Shown here: in pieces, positions 7,417-14,025 of the stretch
Layout: every line of letters begins with the position of its first letter
Position numbering within the stretch: the stretch's first letter is position 1
NCBI GenBank assembly: GCA_018691945.1
Contig: JABHJJ010000056.1
Span: forward strand, 1-16,847
Length of the DNA stretch: 16,847 nucleotides
From: Candidatus Nitrosopelagicus sp.
GTDB lineage: Archaea > Thermoproteota > Nitrososphaeria > Nitrososphaerales > Nitrosopumilaceae
Direction of reading: 5' to 3'
Position numbers and translations under genes: made by a program
Notes under the pieces: generated by a model
Told to the model about the DNA's origin: nothing
Seen by the model: only the letters and a program-made list of their open reading frames with translations
Database searches by the model: none

Positions 7417-7778
7417 GCGTTTTCATCTATAATTTTTATTTCAGCTAACTCGTATTGAATTATTTCCGTAAGATTGATTCCTTGTTCAGCAAGATAATCC
7501 ACTGTTTTTTTGCTTAGTTTTGCTTTCAGTTCATTTAATTTGAATTCACACATAACCCCTTTTTCTAAATCATTTAGTTTTACATCCTTTGAAAGATTCA
7601 ATCCTTCAATAATCGATGTTCCTTGTACTGATTCATACAATTGTAGATCAACTTTCTTATCTTTTTCATTAATATCTAAAACATAGCCTGTATTGGTTAG
7701 TGATTTTGGTTTTCCAAATTTTGGTGATTCTAATTCTTTATTGATATCTTCTGGAACTTCATCCTTTTTTTTAGCCAT
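7413..7778 (-). CDS. Conserved-looking small acidic/basic protein, unknown function
   Basis: A 121-residue soluble protein with a Lys-rich start (MAKKKDE). A probable beta-rich core follows (GYVLDINEKDKKVDLQLYES), then helices (LNELKAKLSKKTVDYLAEQG). It has no cysteines, no membrane segment and no catalytic motif I recognise. An OB- or Tudor-like small fold is possible from the strand-turn pattern, but this is only a guess. It follows the zinc-ribbon gene by 16 bp on the same strand, too little for a separate promoter, so the two form an operon and may be functionally linked. Its TAA stop overlaps the TAG of the convergent dehydrogenase gene by two bases within a 4-bp gene overlap. Confidence 0.7.
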   Translation of the reverse strand: MAKKKDEVPEDINKELESPKFGKPKSLTNTGYVLDINEKDKKVDLQLYESVQGTSIIEGLNLSKDVKLNDLEKGVMCEFKLNELKAKLSKKTVDYLAEQGINLTEIIQYELAEIKIIDENA

Positions 7779-7794
7779 TTATCATCAAAAATTA

Positions 7795-8136
7795 CTATTC
7801 TTTGGCTTTATCTGACTTGCTTTTTTGCCACCAATCTAGATAATCATATTGTTTATCTGATTTTGTGCTTTCTTTACGAGATAATTTGTATCTAATGTCG
7901 CTAACTTGTTCTCTTGTTGCGTATAGACCACATCTCTTACAAATGAAATGTTTTGTTGCAGAATCTAATTTCATTATTAGACCTAATCCTTCAAAATCTA
8001 TAGTATCTTCTATTTCTCTATATGGTGGAGCTCTAAATTCATAGCCATCTTCTTGTTCTTCAGCGTTAAATTCTGCTTCTAGCTGTGTTTTCTTCTTTGT
8101 TATTTCTCTACTTACACACTCAGGGCAGTTTACCAA
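7795..8136 (-). CDS. Small zinc-ribbon protein
   Basis: A 113-residue protein with two CxxC knuckles, CPEC (Cys4, Cys7) and CKRC (Cys66, Cys69). They are separated by an acidic linker and a strand region (LIMKLDSATKHFICKRCG), which fits one split zinc ribbon. The C terminus is basic and aromatic (YDYLDWWQKSKSDKAKE). It could be a nucleic-acid or translation-associated factor, but the family is not recognised. The start is TTG: no ATG or GTG is in frame before the first knuckle, and moving the start later would lose CPEC. A weak A/T box (about 8154-8164) lies roughly 23 nt upstream. It is the first gene of a pair and sits about 50 nt downstream of the structured RNA candidate. Confidence 0.7.
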   Translation of the reverse strand: MVNCPECVSREITKKKTQLEAEFNAEEQEDGYEFRAPPYREIEDTIDFEGLGLIMKLDSATKHFICKRCGLYATREQVSDIRYKLSRKESTKSDKQYDYLDWWQKSKSDKAKE

Positions 8137-8187
8137 TATCGATTTCTTTGTATTTTTACATAAGAGTGTTGCCTCATTTTTGAGATC

Positions 8188-8194
8188 AAAAAAA
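8188..8194 (-). terminator. T-run directly after the RNA helix
   Basis: Seven consecutive T residues on the (-) strand follow immediately after the 3' side of the long helix. U-tracts are sufficient for archaeal RNA polymerase termination. The tract would end the RNA candidate and could also end read-through from the glycosyltransferase gene. Confidence 0.45.
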
Positions 8195-8266
8195 TGACTG
8201 ATGCGCGGATTAACTCTTCATCCCTTGCGGTCAGTTCGCCCATCGACAACCACGCACCAGTACATT
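8188..8266 (-). ncRNA. Structured small RNA candidate, novel or unrecognised
   Basis: This intergenic block is markedly GC-richer than its surroundings and has no convincing ORF. On the (-) strand, ACUGGUGCGUGG (8261-8250) pairs along its whole length with CCGCGCAUCAGU (8208-8197): 12 bp including two G-U wobbles. The two wobbles would be A-C mismatches on the (+) strand, which assigns the RNA to (-). With one bulged U (8262) the helix extends five more pairs (AAAUG/CAUUU). The 41-nt interior holds a CUGA-CC-GCAA-GG-GAUGA element (8234-8218): a GNRA tetraloop on a short stem flanked by D-box-like and C-box-like sequences, as in an L7Ae-type k-turn. A second weak hairpin (GUU..CG-AUGGG-CG..AAC) precedes it. 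Seven T residues (8194-8188) follow the helix, a plausible terminator. It is not a canonical tRNA, C/D or H/ACA RNA. Confidence 0.55.
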
Positions 8267-8271
8267 TCTAT

Positions 8272-8296
8272 TATTTTTTAAAACCTATTATTTTTT
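8272..8296 (-). promoter_or_regulatory. A/T-rich promoter region for the RNA candidate
   Basis: On the (-) strand, AAAAAATAATAG (about 8296-8285) is centred about 26 nt before 8266, and TTTTAAAAAATA (8283-8272) lies just inside it. The first would start the RNA at the base of the extended helix. The second would start it within the 5' strand. The region overlaps the stop of the upstream glycosyltransferase gene. Confidence 0.35.
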
Positions 8297-9517
8297 GTCT
8301 TCTAAACTTTCTGTTACAATCTTTGCTGTATTATTTACTCCATTCCCATTGAAATTCTTCGAAAATTCCTTAACAGAATTAGTAAATTCCTCATAATTTT
8401 CATACATTTCTCTTATTGCTTCGGTTATTTGATTTCTATTTCGAGCAAATAACCCCAAATTCTTTTCTTTTGCCCACTCAATCTGATTGGTATGCTCATC
8501 ATAAATTGGAATTCCAATTATTGGCTTGGCATGACTTCCTAAAATTTCTCCCATTACCGTATGTGAGCCATTTACCACAGCATATTTGCAGCAATCCAAT
8601 ACTGTTTCTTTCTCCTGTTCCGAGAGAAATCCTTTATCAATCTGAATCCAATCTATTTTTTTTTCATATGCTTCTGATATTGAATATTGGTTTCCATCTT
8701 TATCTAAAACTCTATCCACATTTTGATCATTTCTTGCATGTGAAACAACTCTCTTTTCATTTTTCATCTCAGACTGATGAAATGCCTCTTCATATCTTTC
8801 ACCTGTACCATCATTAGTTGATTTGTTTCCAGTTCTCATCCAATAACCATACACTGAATCTGAAATTAGTTTCTCTAAATCACTTTTTTCAGTTCTTTCA
8901 AATTTCTTTATGTTTGCAAAATGTCCAACATAAATCACTTTATCTTTAACATCTTTTGTAAAATTTAGATTATATTCACACATTGTAAATGGTGGTTCAG
9001 TATCTGCTACAAGAATTTTAGACGCTTTGGAGATTTGTTTTGCTACAAATTTCAATGCTGGTTTAAAATATAATCTAGATTTCCATAATTTTGGTTTAAA
9101 TTGATTAGTTACAAACAAACTAGTGATATTTCGACGTTCTGCTAATACATTTGAGCCCATATCTCCATCATTAATTACTAAATCAAATCCAATTTTGTTA
9201 TACAGTTTGGCCTCATCTTTAAGATAACTTGAAATTTGTGTTACTAGAGGTTTATTTTCTTCTACAGGCAATAGAAAATTTAGCATAGATTTTGTTAAAC
9301 TTGGTCCAAACTTCCCATCAATTGGAGTAGGCATCAATACTTCGTGAACATTCTCTTTTTCATTTGGAAATTTTTTTAATAATTTTTTGTAAATGTCACC
9401 TTTACTAAAATAATGAAACTCATTATCACCCAGTTCTTTTAATTTTTCATTTAATCTCATCATTCTGGAATAGTGTCCATTTCCCCAAGGATAGATGAAT
9501 TGTCCTATCTTTGCCAT
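8288..9517 (-). CDS. GT-B glycosyltransferase-like protein
   Basis: A 409-residue protein with a MurG/GT1-like two-Rossmann layout. The N-terminal domain opens with IGQFIYPWGNGHYSR (4-18), the glycine/His loop seen at the start of GT-B enzymes, and has FDLVINDGD (111-119). The C-terminal domain has VVNGSHTVMGEILGSHAKPIIGIPIYDEHTNQ (314-345). That matches the nucleotide-sugar-binding signature HGG/GxxT...E...G.P.i..P..dqq of GT1/GT28, with Asn-Gly-Ser replacing the usual His/Gly-Gly. The interdomain stretch (about 225-290) is charged and unlike typical members. It probably transfers a sugar to a lipid or surface polymer; donor and acceptor are unknown. A TATA box placed right after the upstream gene's stop gives it its own leaderless transcript. 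Confidence 0.75.
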   Translation of the reverse strand: MAKIGQFIYPWGNGHYSRMMRLNEKLKELGDNEFHYFSKGDIYKKLLKKFPNEKENVHEVLMPTPIDGKFGPSLTKSMLNFLLPVEENKPLVTQISSYLKDEAKLYNKIGFDLVINDGDMGSNVLAERRNITSLFVTNQFKPKLWKSRLYFKPALKFVAKQISKASKILVADTEPPFTMCEYNLNFTKDVKDKVIYVGHFANIKKFERTEKSDLEKLISDSVYGYWMRTGNKSTNDGTGERYEEAFHQSEMKNEKRVVSHARNDQNVDRVLDKDGNQYSISEAYEKKIDWIQIDKGFLSEQEKETVLDCCKYAVVNGSHTVMGEILGSHAKPIIGIPIYDEHTNQIEWAKEKNLGLFARNRNQITEAIREMYENYEEFTNSVKEFSKNFNGNGVNNTAKIVTESLEDKK

Positions 9518-9538
9518 AACTTTAATCCAAAATTCCCG

Positions 9539-9547
9539 CTTAAATTT
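9539..9547 (-). promoter_or_regulatory. TATA box for the glycosyltransferase gene
   Basis: AAATTTAAG on the (-) strand is centred 26 nt before the ATG at 9517 and begins at the base after the TGA stop of the upstream gene. Confidence 0.6.
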
Positions 9548-10666
9548 TCAATGTTCAATTTCTAAGGAGTCCAATATTGTATGAACGTTATTTGGTCCTA
9601 ATCTAACCTTGATGATTTTCTTTGTTGTCTTTTCTTTTTTGTTTAACTTTGGTTTAGATTTTGTAAAGTTTGTTCTTAGTAATTTTTCAATTTTTGAAAC
9701 ATATTTTTCCATTCCTATTTCTCTTGCATTTTTCATAATTTCAGAATCGATTCCAGATAATGAGATATGTGGAATCATACCTGCACCAAAAACTCTTCTT
9801 TGTAATGTTTCAACATATGTTGATGGAAAAATTAGTGGTGAAGTTGTAAGTGATATATGAGAAATTTTCTTTTCTTTTGCAGAATTAATTAGAATATCTG
9901 TAATAAGAGAATTTTTTGATAGTATATCGTCAGATTTTTTCCCAAATTTTGATATTTTATGAAATTCTAGTTCTACTTCTGATCTTAGTAATCTAGGAAG
10001 TATTTTATCCATAATTTTGACTAAATGTATTACATCTTCTCGTGTTTCATAACAAATCAAAAGTTTTACTTCAAAACCTTGTTTGATTGTCTCCAAACAG
10101 CTAACAGCTGAAAATTCATCTGTTATACAACAAACTGATTTTTGTAATTGAGAATTATTTGCTGCACCACCTAATCCTTCATCTACAAAAATACAGAGAT
10201 ATGCATTTAATTTTGTGACATAGATCTGTAATAACTTGTCATGTTTTGATTCCGTTCCAGGTTTTGCAGAAATTTTATGATTTTTCTGTATTATGGATGA
10301 TGTTGCAGCTAACTCTAAATCTTTTATAACAAATCCTTTTGCATTTCCATCTGCTTTAACAAAAAATTTCTCACCTTTTAAAAGAAGATTTGAACCAAGT
10401 TCTCCAACTTGTGATACAATTGTTTTAAAATCATTTTTTATTTTTTTTGCAATTACAATTTGTTTTATACCAAATAATAATGCAATTGCACTAGAAACAA
10501 AAACAGGATCATCTGCATGAACACAAATTAAAAAATCATCTTTAGTTATTTTTCTAAATTTTAGATTTTTTATCTTCAAAATTTTTTTAATATTTTCTAT
10601 TAGTTGATCAACATTATTTTCTGCAAATAATGATGGATAAACAACTACTAGCGTATCTTCTGTCAT
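9548..10666 (-). CDS. ThiI-like THUMP protein with degenerate PP-loop
   Basis: A 372-residue protein that aligns by eye with ThiI (tRNA 4-thiouridine synthase). It has an N-terminal ferredoxin-like region, a THUMP domain (about 65-165, including GFVIKDLELAATSS and the GLGGAAN turn at 164-170), then a PP-loop-type domain. The ATP-binding SGGxDS motif is gone: with no gap, LLSGGIDSPVAAWLMMKRG aligns to CCITDEFSAVSCLETIKQG (179-197), keeping only the last Ser. The family's TGENLGQVASQT loop is likewise replaced by LTTSPLIFPSTY, whereas the downstream SEIMKNAREIGMEKY helix is well kept. The reading frame is intact, so this is likely a pseudo-enzyme that binds tRNA or a partner rather than a decaying gene. 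A Lys-rich C-terminal extension follows. It is divergent from the APS reductase gene. Confidence 0.75.
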   Translation of the reverse strand: MTEDTLVVVYPSLFAENNVDQLIENIKKILKIKNLKFRKITKDDFLICVHADDPVFVSSAIALLFGIKQIVIAKKIKNDFKTIVSQVGELGSNLLLKGEKFFVKADGNAKGFVIKDLELAATSSIIQKNHKISAKPGTESKHDKLLQIYVTKLNAYLCIFVDEGLGGAANNSQLQKSVCCITDEFSAVSCLETIKQGFEVKLLICYETREDVIHLVKIMDKILPRLLRSEVELEFHKISKFGKKSDDILSKNSLITDILINSAKEKKISHISLTTSPLIFPSTYVETLQRRVFGAGMIPHISLSGIDSEIMKNAREIGMEKYVSKIEKLLRTNFTKSKPKLNKKEKTTKKIIKVRLGPNNVHTILDSLEIEH

Positions 10667-10687
10667 CTCATTTGTTATTTTTAAGGA

Positions 10688-10697
10688 GTTTATATTT
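10688..10697 (-). promoter_or_regulatory. TATA box for the ThiI-like gene
   Basis: AAATATAAAC on the (-) strand is centred about 26 nt before the ATG at 10666, consistent with a leaderless mRNA. Confidence 0.6.
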
Positions 10698-10730
10698 TAG
10701 AACCTCTCTTAACTTGAGCTAATTTTGATA

Positions 10731-10741
10731 TAATTATAATA
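10731..10741 (+). promoter_or_regulatory. TATA box for the APS reductase gene
   Basis: TAATTATAATA is centred 27 nt before the ATG at 10763. It supports that ATG over the in-frame TTG at 10754. Confidence 0.6.
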
Positions 10742-10762
10742 CTTGATTGGTTATTGAGATTT

Positions 10763-11482
10763 ATGGGAAAATTTACTCAAGAGGAACTAGATAAAGTAAA
10801 CAAAACTCTGTCTACTTCTGAAGATTGTCTGAAATGGGCGTTTGATAACCTTCATCCTAAATTAGCAAAGGCATCTAGTTTTGGTGCAGAAGATGCCGCA
10901 ATAATTGATATGATGTTTAAAATTAATACTGATGCTAGATTGTTCACACTTGAAACAGGAAGATTACCTCAAGCAACTTTTGATGTTATAGATGAAGTTC
11001 AGAAACATTATAACACAAAAATTGAAATTCTCTTACCTGATACGAAAGAAGTTGAAAAAATGGTTAACGAAAAAGGCTTAGACTGTTTCTATGATAGTAT
11101 TGAAAACAGAAAACTATGTTGTGCTATACGTAAAGTTCACCCAATGAATAAAATGCTCAAAACACTTGATGGCTGGATAACTGGTTTACGAAATGATCAA
11201 AACCAAAATCGCTCAACTGCAAAAATGTTAGAAATTGATGAAATGCATGATGATATTGTTAAAGTCAATCCACTCATTAATTGGACATATGAACAAACAT
11301 GGGATTATGTCAAAACCAATAACTGTCCATACAATAAACTTCTAGACGAAGGCTATCCTAGTATTGGATGTGAGCCATGTACTAGACCAATTAAGATCGG
11401 TGAGGATATTAGAGCAGGTCGTTGGTGGTGGGAAAATGATGAACACAAAGAGTGTGGCCTTCATATGAATCACGACAATTAA
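10763..11482 (+). CDS. cysH: [4Fe-4S] APS/PAPS reductase, assimilatory
   Basis: Reduces adenylyl sulfate (APS, or PAPS) to sulfite in cytosolic sulfate assimilation. The 239-residue protein has the PP-loop-like SSFGAEDA substrate segment (38-45) and the [10 protein letters not shown] motif. The cysteine pattern is CC (119-120) plus CxxC (203, 206), which ligates a [4Fe-4S] cluster and marks the APS-reducing type. The catalytic Cys231 sits in the C-terminal KECGLH. ATP sulfurylase follows directly and no APS kinase is visible in the window, so APS is the likely substrate. TATA-based choice of ATG at 10763 removes three residues relative to the TTG start at 10754. The two assimilation genes have separate TATA boxes despite being only 25 bp apart. 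Confidence 0.93.
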   Translation: MGKFTQEELDKVNKTLSTSEDCLKWAFDNLHPKLAKASSFGAEDAAIIDMMFKINTDARLFTLETGRLPQATFDVIDEVQKHYNTKIEILLPDTKEVEKMVNEKGLDCFYDSIENRKLCCAIRKVHPMNKMLKTLDGWITGLRNDQNQNRSTAKMLEIDEMHDDIVKVNPLINWTYEQTWDYVKTNNCPYNKLLDEGYPSIGCEPCTRPIKIGEDIRAGRWWWENDEHKECGLHMNHDN

Positions 11483-11487
11483 ATTAA
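11479..11487 (+). promoter_or_regulatory. TATA box for sat, overlapping the cysH stop
   Basis: TTAAATTAA includes the TAA stop of the reductase gene and is centred 25 nt before the TTG start at 11508. This allows independent transcription of sat. Confidence 0.5.
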
Positions 11488-11507
11488 TCCTACAAAATAG
11501 TTTCATA

Positions 11508-12635
11508 TTGATTAATGCACACGGTGGAAAATTAGTAAATCGAGTCAAAGATGTTGATCCATCTGGACTAATTTCAATTGATATTTCTGCAGATTTAGCA
11601 AATGATGTAGAAAATATTGCAGATGGAATATTTTCTCCATTAGAAGGATTTCTTAACCAACAAGATTTTGAATCCGTCATTTCAAAAGGAAGACTTGCAA
11701 ACGGTATAGCGTGGACTATGCCGACTGTCTTAGACGTTGATGATGATACCGGTAAAAAAATGAAAGAGGCTGGCGATGTATTACTTAAAAATCCAGATGG
11801 AACAGGAATTGCAATTTTACATGTAGAAGATGTCTACTCTTATGATAAACAAGCTACCATGAATGGAGTTTATGGAACAGATGATGAATCGCATCCTGGT
11901 GTTGCAAAAATTAATTCAATGAAAGACTTTCTTGTAGGTGGAAAAGTTGATTATATTCAAAGCCAAAATGAGACTGAAATTAGAAAACATAGAATGACTC
12001 CAACTCAAACAAGAGAGTTATTTGAAAAAGCAGGATGGAAAACAATTGTTGCATTCCAAACTCGAAATCCTCCACATGTAGCACATGAAATGTTACAAAA
12101 AAATGCGATAACAACACGTGATGGTGTATTTGTAAATCCATTAATTGGAAAGAAAAAACCTGGTGACTTTAAAGACGAAATTATTGTAAAAGCATACGAA
12201 ACAATGATTGACAAATACTATCCAGAAAATAAGTGTCAATTAGCAACTCTGCATACGGAAATGAAATATGCTGGACCAAGAGAAGCAATTCATCATGCCA
12301 TAATGCGTCAAAATTATGGATGTACTCATATCATTATAGGACGAGATCATGCTGGAGTTGGAAAATTCTACGATCCATTTGCAGCACATAAAATATTTGA
12401 TGATTATCCAGAACTTGAAATAGAACCAATCTTTTTCCCAGCATTCTTTTACTGCAGAAAGTGTCTAACATTTACAAATCCAAATGTTTGTCCACATAGT
12501 GCAGATGATAGGGAACAAATTTCTGGTACAAAAATGAGAGAGATGATTAACAATGGCGAATCACCATCAGAATTTATCCTAAGACCTGAAGTTGCCAAAG
12601 TAATTATTGACTTTGATAAACCATTTGTTGAGTAG
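11508..12635 (+). CDS. sat: Sulfate adenylyltransferase (ATP sulfurylase)
   Basis: Makes APS and pyrophosphate from sulfate and ATP, supplying the preceding reductase. The 375 residues are the normal length for archaeal and bacterial homomeric enzymes. Visible are the N-terminal PUA-like part beginning HGGKLVNRV, the active-site [11 protein letters not shown] (184-194, QxRNP and HxxH), [30 protein letters not shown] (278-285), and a C-terminal zinc-binding cluster Cys316, Cys319, Cys328, His330. The start is TTG: the nearby ATG at 11515 is out of frame and the conserved HGG sits only four residues in. TATA spacing also fits the TTG. There is no fused APS kinase domain. Confidence 0.95.
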   Translation: MINAHGGKLVNRVKDVDPSGLISIDISADLANDVENIADGIFSPLEGFLNQQDFESVISKGRLANGIAWTMPTVLDVDDDTGKKMKEAGDVLLKNPDGTGIAILHVEDVYSYDKQATMNGVYGTDDESHPGVAKINSMKDFLVGGKVDYIQSQNETEIRKHRMTPTQTRELFEKAGWKTIVAFQTRNPPHVAHEMLQKNAITTRDGVFVNPLIGKKKPGDFKDEIIVKAYETMIDKYYPENKCQLATLHTEMKYAGPREAIHHAIMRQNYGCTHIIIGRDHAGVGKFYDPFAAHKIFDDYPELEIEPIFFPAFFYCRKCLTFTNPNVCPHSADDREQISGTKMREMINNGESPSEFILRPEVAKVIIDFDKPFVE

Positions 12636-12665
12636 ATTTTTATCAAGATCTGGTAAATTTAGAAT

Positions 12666-13337
12666 ATGAATTATAAAATACCGATAATTCTTTTTGCTTC
12701 TCTAATGTTTTTTCCTGCATTTGGACAAGAAATGGCACTGAACGACTCTCTCTCTATGGCAAAATTTGACATTAATTGGAATGACTTTAACATACCTTCA
12801 AGAGATGCAACAATAATTCCATTTGATGAAATTCACGAAAGAACTTGGCAAGTGAATCTTGAAAATAAATTACTGTATGGTAATCCTGAAGGAACTGCAG
12901 TGATACGATTGTATGATGCAAATATTGAAAATAAATTTGTTGAAATAGGAATGGGTGGCATTCCTGATAGACCTTTTTGGGTTGCTGTACAATTACCTGA
13001 AGAGGGATATGTTGTTGTACATGACAAACTCGAGAGAGGTTGGCTCCCTGGGGCCAAAGTGATATTGGCATATTCTGATTCTGCCGGACTAACTATCAAC
13101 AATGGAGAAAGAATTGTAATATCAAATCTAGATGTTGAGACTCTTGCAATTGAAGCATATTCTGTATGGGGCATGAAAGGTTCACAAGATCCACCTGCAA
13201 CTACAGATGGATTCTTAAATCTAGAAGTTATTTCTGGTGATCCAACAGAGGGTCCACTTCATATGTTTCCATTCATGGTAGTAGGTGCACTTGGATGTGT
13301 AGTAGTATTTTTACTGGTTTCTAAGAAGCGGAATTAG
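12666..13337 (+). CDS. Secreted, C-terminally membrane-anchored protein, unknown
   Basis: A 223-residue protein with an N-terminal signal peptide (MNYKIPIILFASLMFFPAFG, cleavage near GQE). An extracellular domain of about 170 residues is rich in strands and aromatic residues (WQVNLENKLLYGNPEGTAV, RPFWVAVQLPEEGYVVV). A C-terminal transmembrane helix (FMVVGALGCVVVFLLV) ends in the basic anchor SKKRN. It has no cysteines in the ectodomain and no recognised enzymatic motif. This type I topology is common for archaeal envelope proteins. Only a weak T-rich box lies at promoter distance (about 12634-12641). The last 17 bp overlap the 3' end of the convergent endonuclease gene. Function is unknown. 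Confidence 0.7.
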   Translation: MNYKIPIILFASLMFFPAFGQEMALNDSLSMAKFDINWNDFNIPSRDATIIPFDEIHERTWQVNLENKLLYGNPEGTAVIRLYDANIENKFVEIGMGGIPDRPFWVAVQLPEEGYVVVHDKLERGWLPGAKVILAYSDSAGLTINNGERIVISNLDVETLAIEAYSVWGMKGSQDPPATTDGFLNLEVISGDPTEGPLHMFPFMVVGALGCVVVFLLVSKKRN

Positions 13338-13974
13338 TTTTATAATATTTACATCCATTTCTTATCTTACAAACCTCACACATAGGAGAAATTGGCTTGC
13401 AAATGTTTTGTCCATACATAACAAATGTATCATTTACATCAAGCCAGTATTTCTTAGGAATTTTTTTCATTAATGCAAATTCTGTTTCTTCAGGAGTCTT
13501 TGTCTTGACCAATCCAAGTCTATTTGAAATTCTATGAACATGAATGTCTACTGGGATTGCAGGAATCTCATATGCATAAACTAGTACACAGTTTGCAGTT
13601 TTTCTTCCAACCCCTGGTAAATCTACCAATTTTTCTAAATCATCAGGAACCTTTCCCTTGTACTTTGTATCAATAATTTTAGAAACTTCAATTATTCTTC
13701 TTGCTTTTACATGATAGAATCCTATTGACTTTATTATTTTTTCAACATCCTTGATTTTTGCACCAGCTAATTGTTTTGCAGTTTTATATTTCTTGAATAA
13801 TTCTTTGGAAATCCTAGCAGTGCTTTCATCTTTTGTTCTAGCTGATAATATTGTTCCAATTAATATGCTGAATGGACCATGTATTTCTGCATCACGTAAA
13901 TCTCGTAATGCTGTCATCCTAGGAGGTTTGACTGCATTCATTGTTTTATGCATTCCATCTAGAATTTTTTTCAT
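13321..13974 (-). CDS. nth: Endonuclease III (HhH-GPD DNA glycosylase/AP lyase)
   Basis: Removes oxidised pyrimidines and cleaves the AP site in base-excision repair. The 217-residue protein has the family's full layout: LSARTKD segment (43-49), helix-hairpin-helix LPGVGRKTA with catalytic Lys125, catalytic Asp143 in VDIHVHR, and a C-terminal [4Fe-4S] cluster loop Cys192-x6-Cys199-x2-Cys202-x5-Cys208, exactly the classical spacing. Its ATG lies 26 nt from a TATA element that also faces the divergent phosphomevalonate dehydratase operon. The 3' end overlaps the convergent secreted-protein gene by 17 bp. Confidence 0.95.
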   Translation of the reverse strand: MKKILDGMHKTMNAVKPPRMTALRDLRDAEIHGPFSILIGTILSARTKDESTARISKELFKKYKTAKQLAGAKIKDVEKIIKSIGFYHVKARRIIEVSKIIDTKYKGKVPDDLEKLVDLPGVGRKTANCVLVYAYEIPAIPVDIHVHRISNRLGLVKTKTPEETEFALMKKIPKKYWLDVNDTFVMYGQNICKPISPMCEVCKIRNGCKYYKTNSAS

Positions 13975-13995
13975 ATATGTTTGATGTGATACAAG

Positions 13996-14005
13996 TCTTA
14001 TATCT
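13996..14005. promoter_or_regulatory. Shared TATA box for nth and the PMDh operon
   Basis: TCTTATATCT (AGATATAAGA on the other strand) is centred 26 nt before the nth ATG (13974, -) and 25 nt before the ATG at 14026 (+). It is the only good box in the 51-bp gap, and both spacings are canonical for leaderless transcripts. It therefore probably works in both directions, and it favours ATG 14026 over ATG 14020. Confidence 0.6.
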
Positions 14006-14025
14006 GTAAAACCTTTGTAATGATT

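Noticed and set aside
8173..8184. Short inverted repeat CTCA-TTTT-TGAG between the RNA candidate and the zinc-ribbon gene
   Set aside because: Only four pairs, all readily expected by chance in this composition.
8197..8264. H/ACA guide RNA on the (+) strand (helix followed directly by ACA at 8262-8264)
   Set aside because: On (+) the helix carries two A-C mismatches that are G-U pairs on (-), and the k-turn-like and T-run elements are also on (-). The ACA is probably chance.
8188..8266. tRNA or canonical C/D box sRNA
   Set aside because: There is no 7-bp acceptor with D, anticodon and T arms, and no TTCRA T-loop on a stem. The terminal C and D boxes are lacking and the spacing leaves no room for a guide.
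8416..8817. 133-codon open frame on (+) antisense to the glycosyltransferase
   Set aside because: Composition is the Phe/Leu/His-rich type produced by the reverse of an AT-rich gene, and there is no TATA box or recognisable domain.
9548..10666. Decaying pseudogene of thiI
   Set aside because: The frame is complete with its own TATA box, and structural motifs outside the catalytic loops are retained. This fits a functional pseudo-enzyme better.
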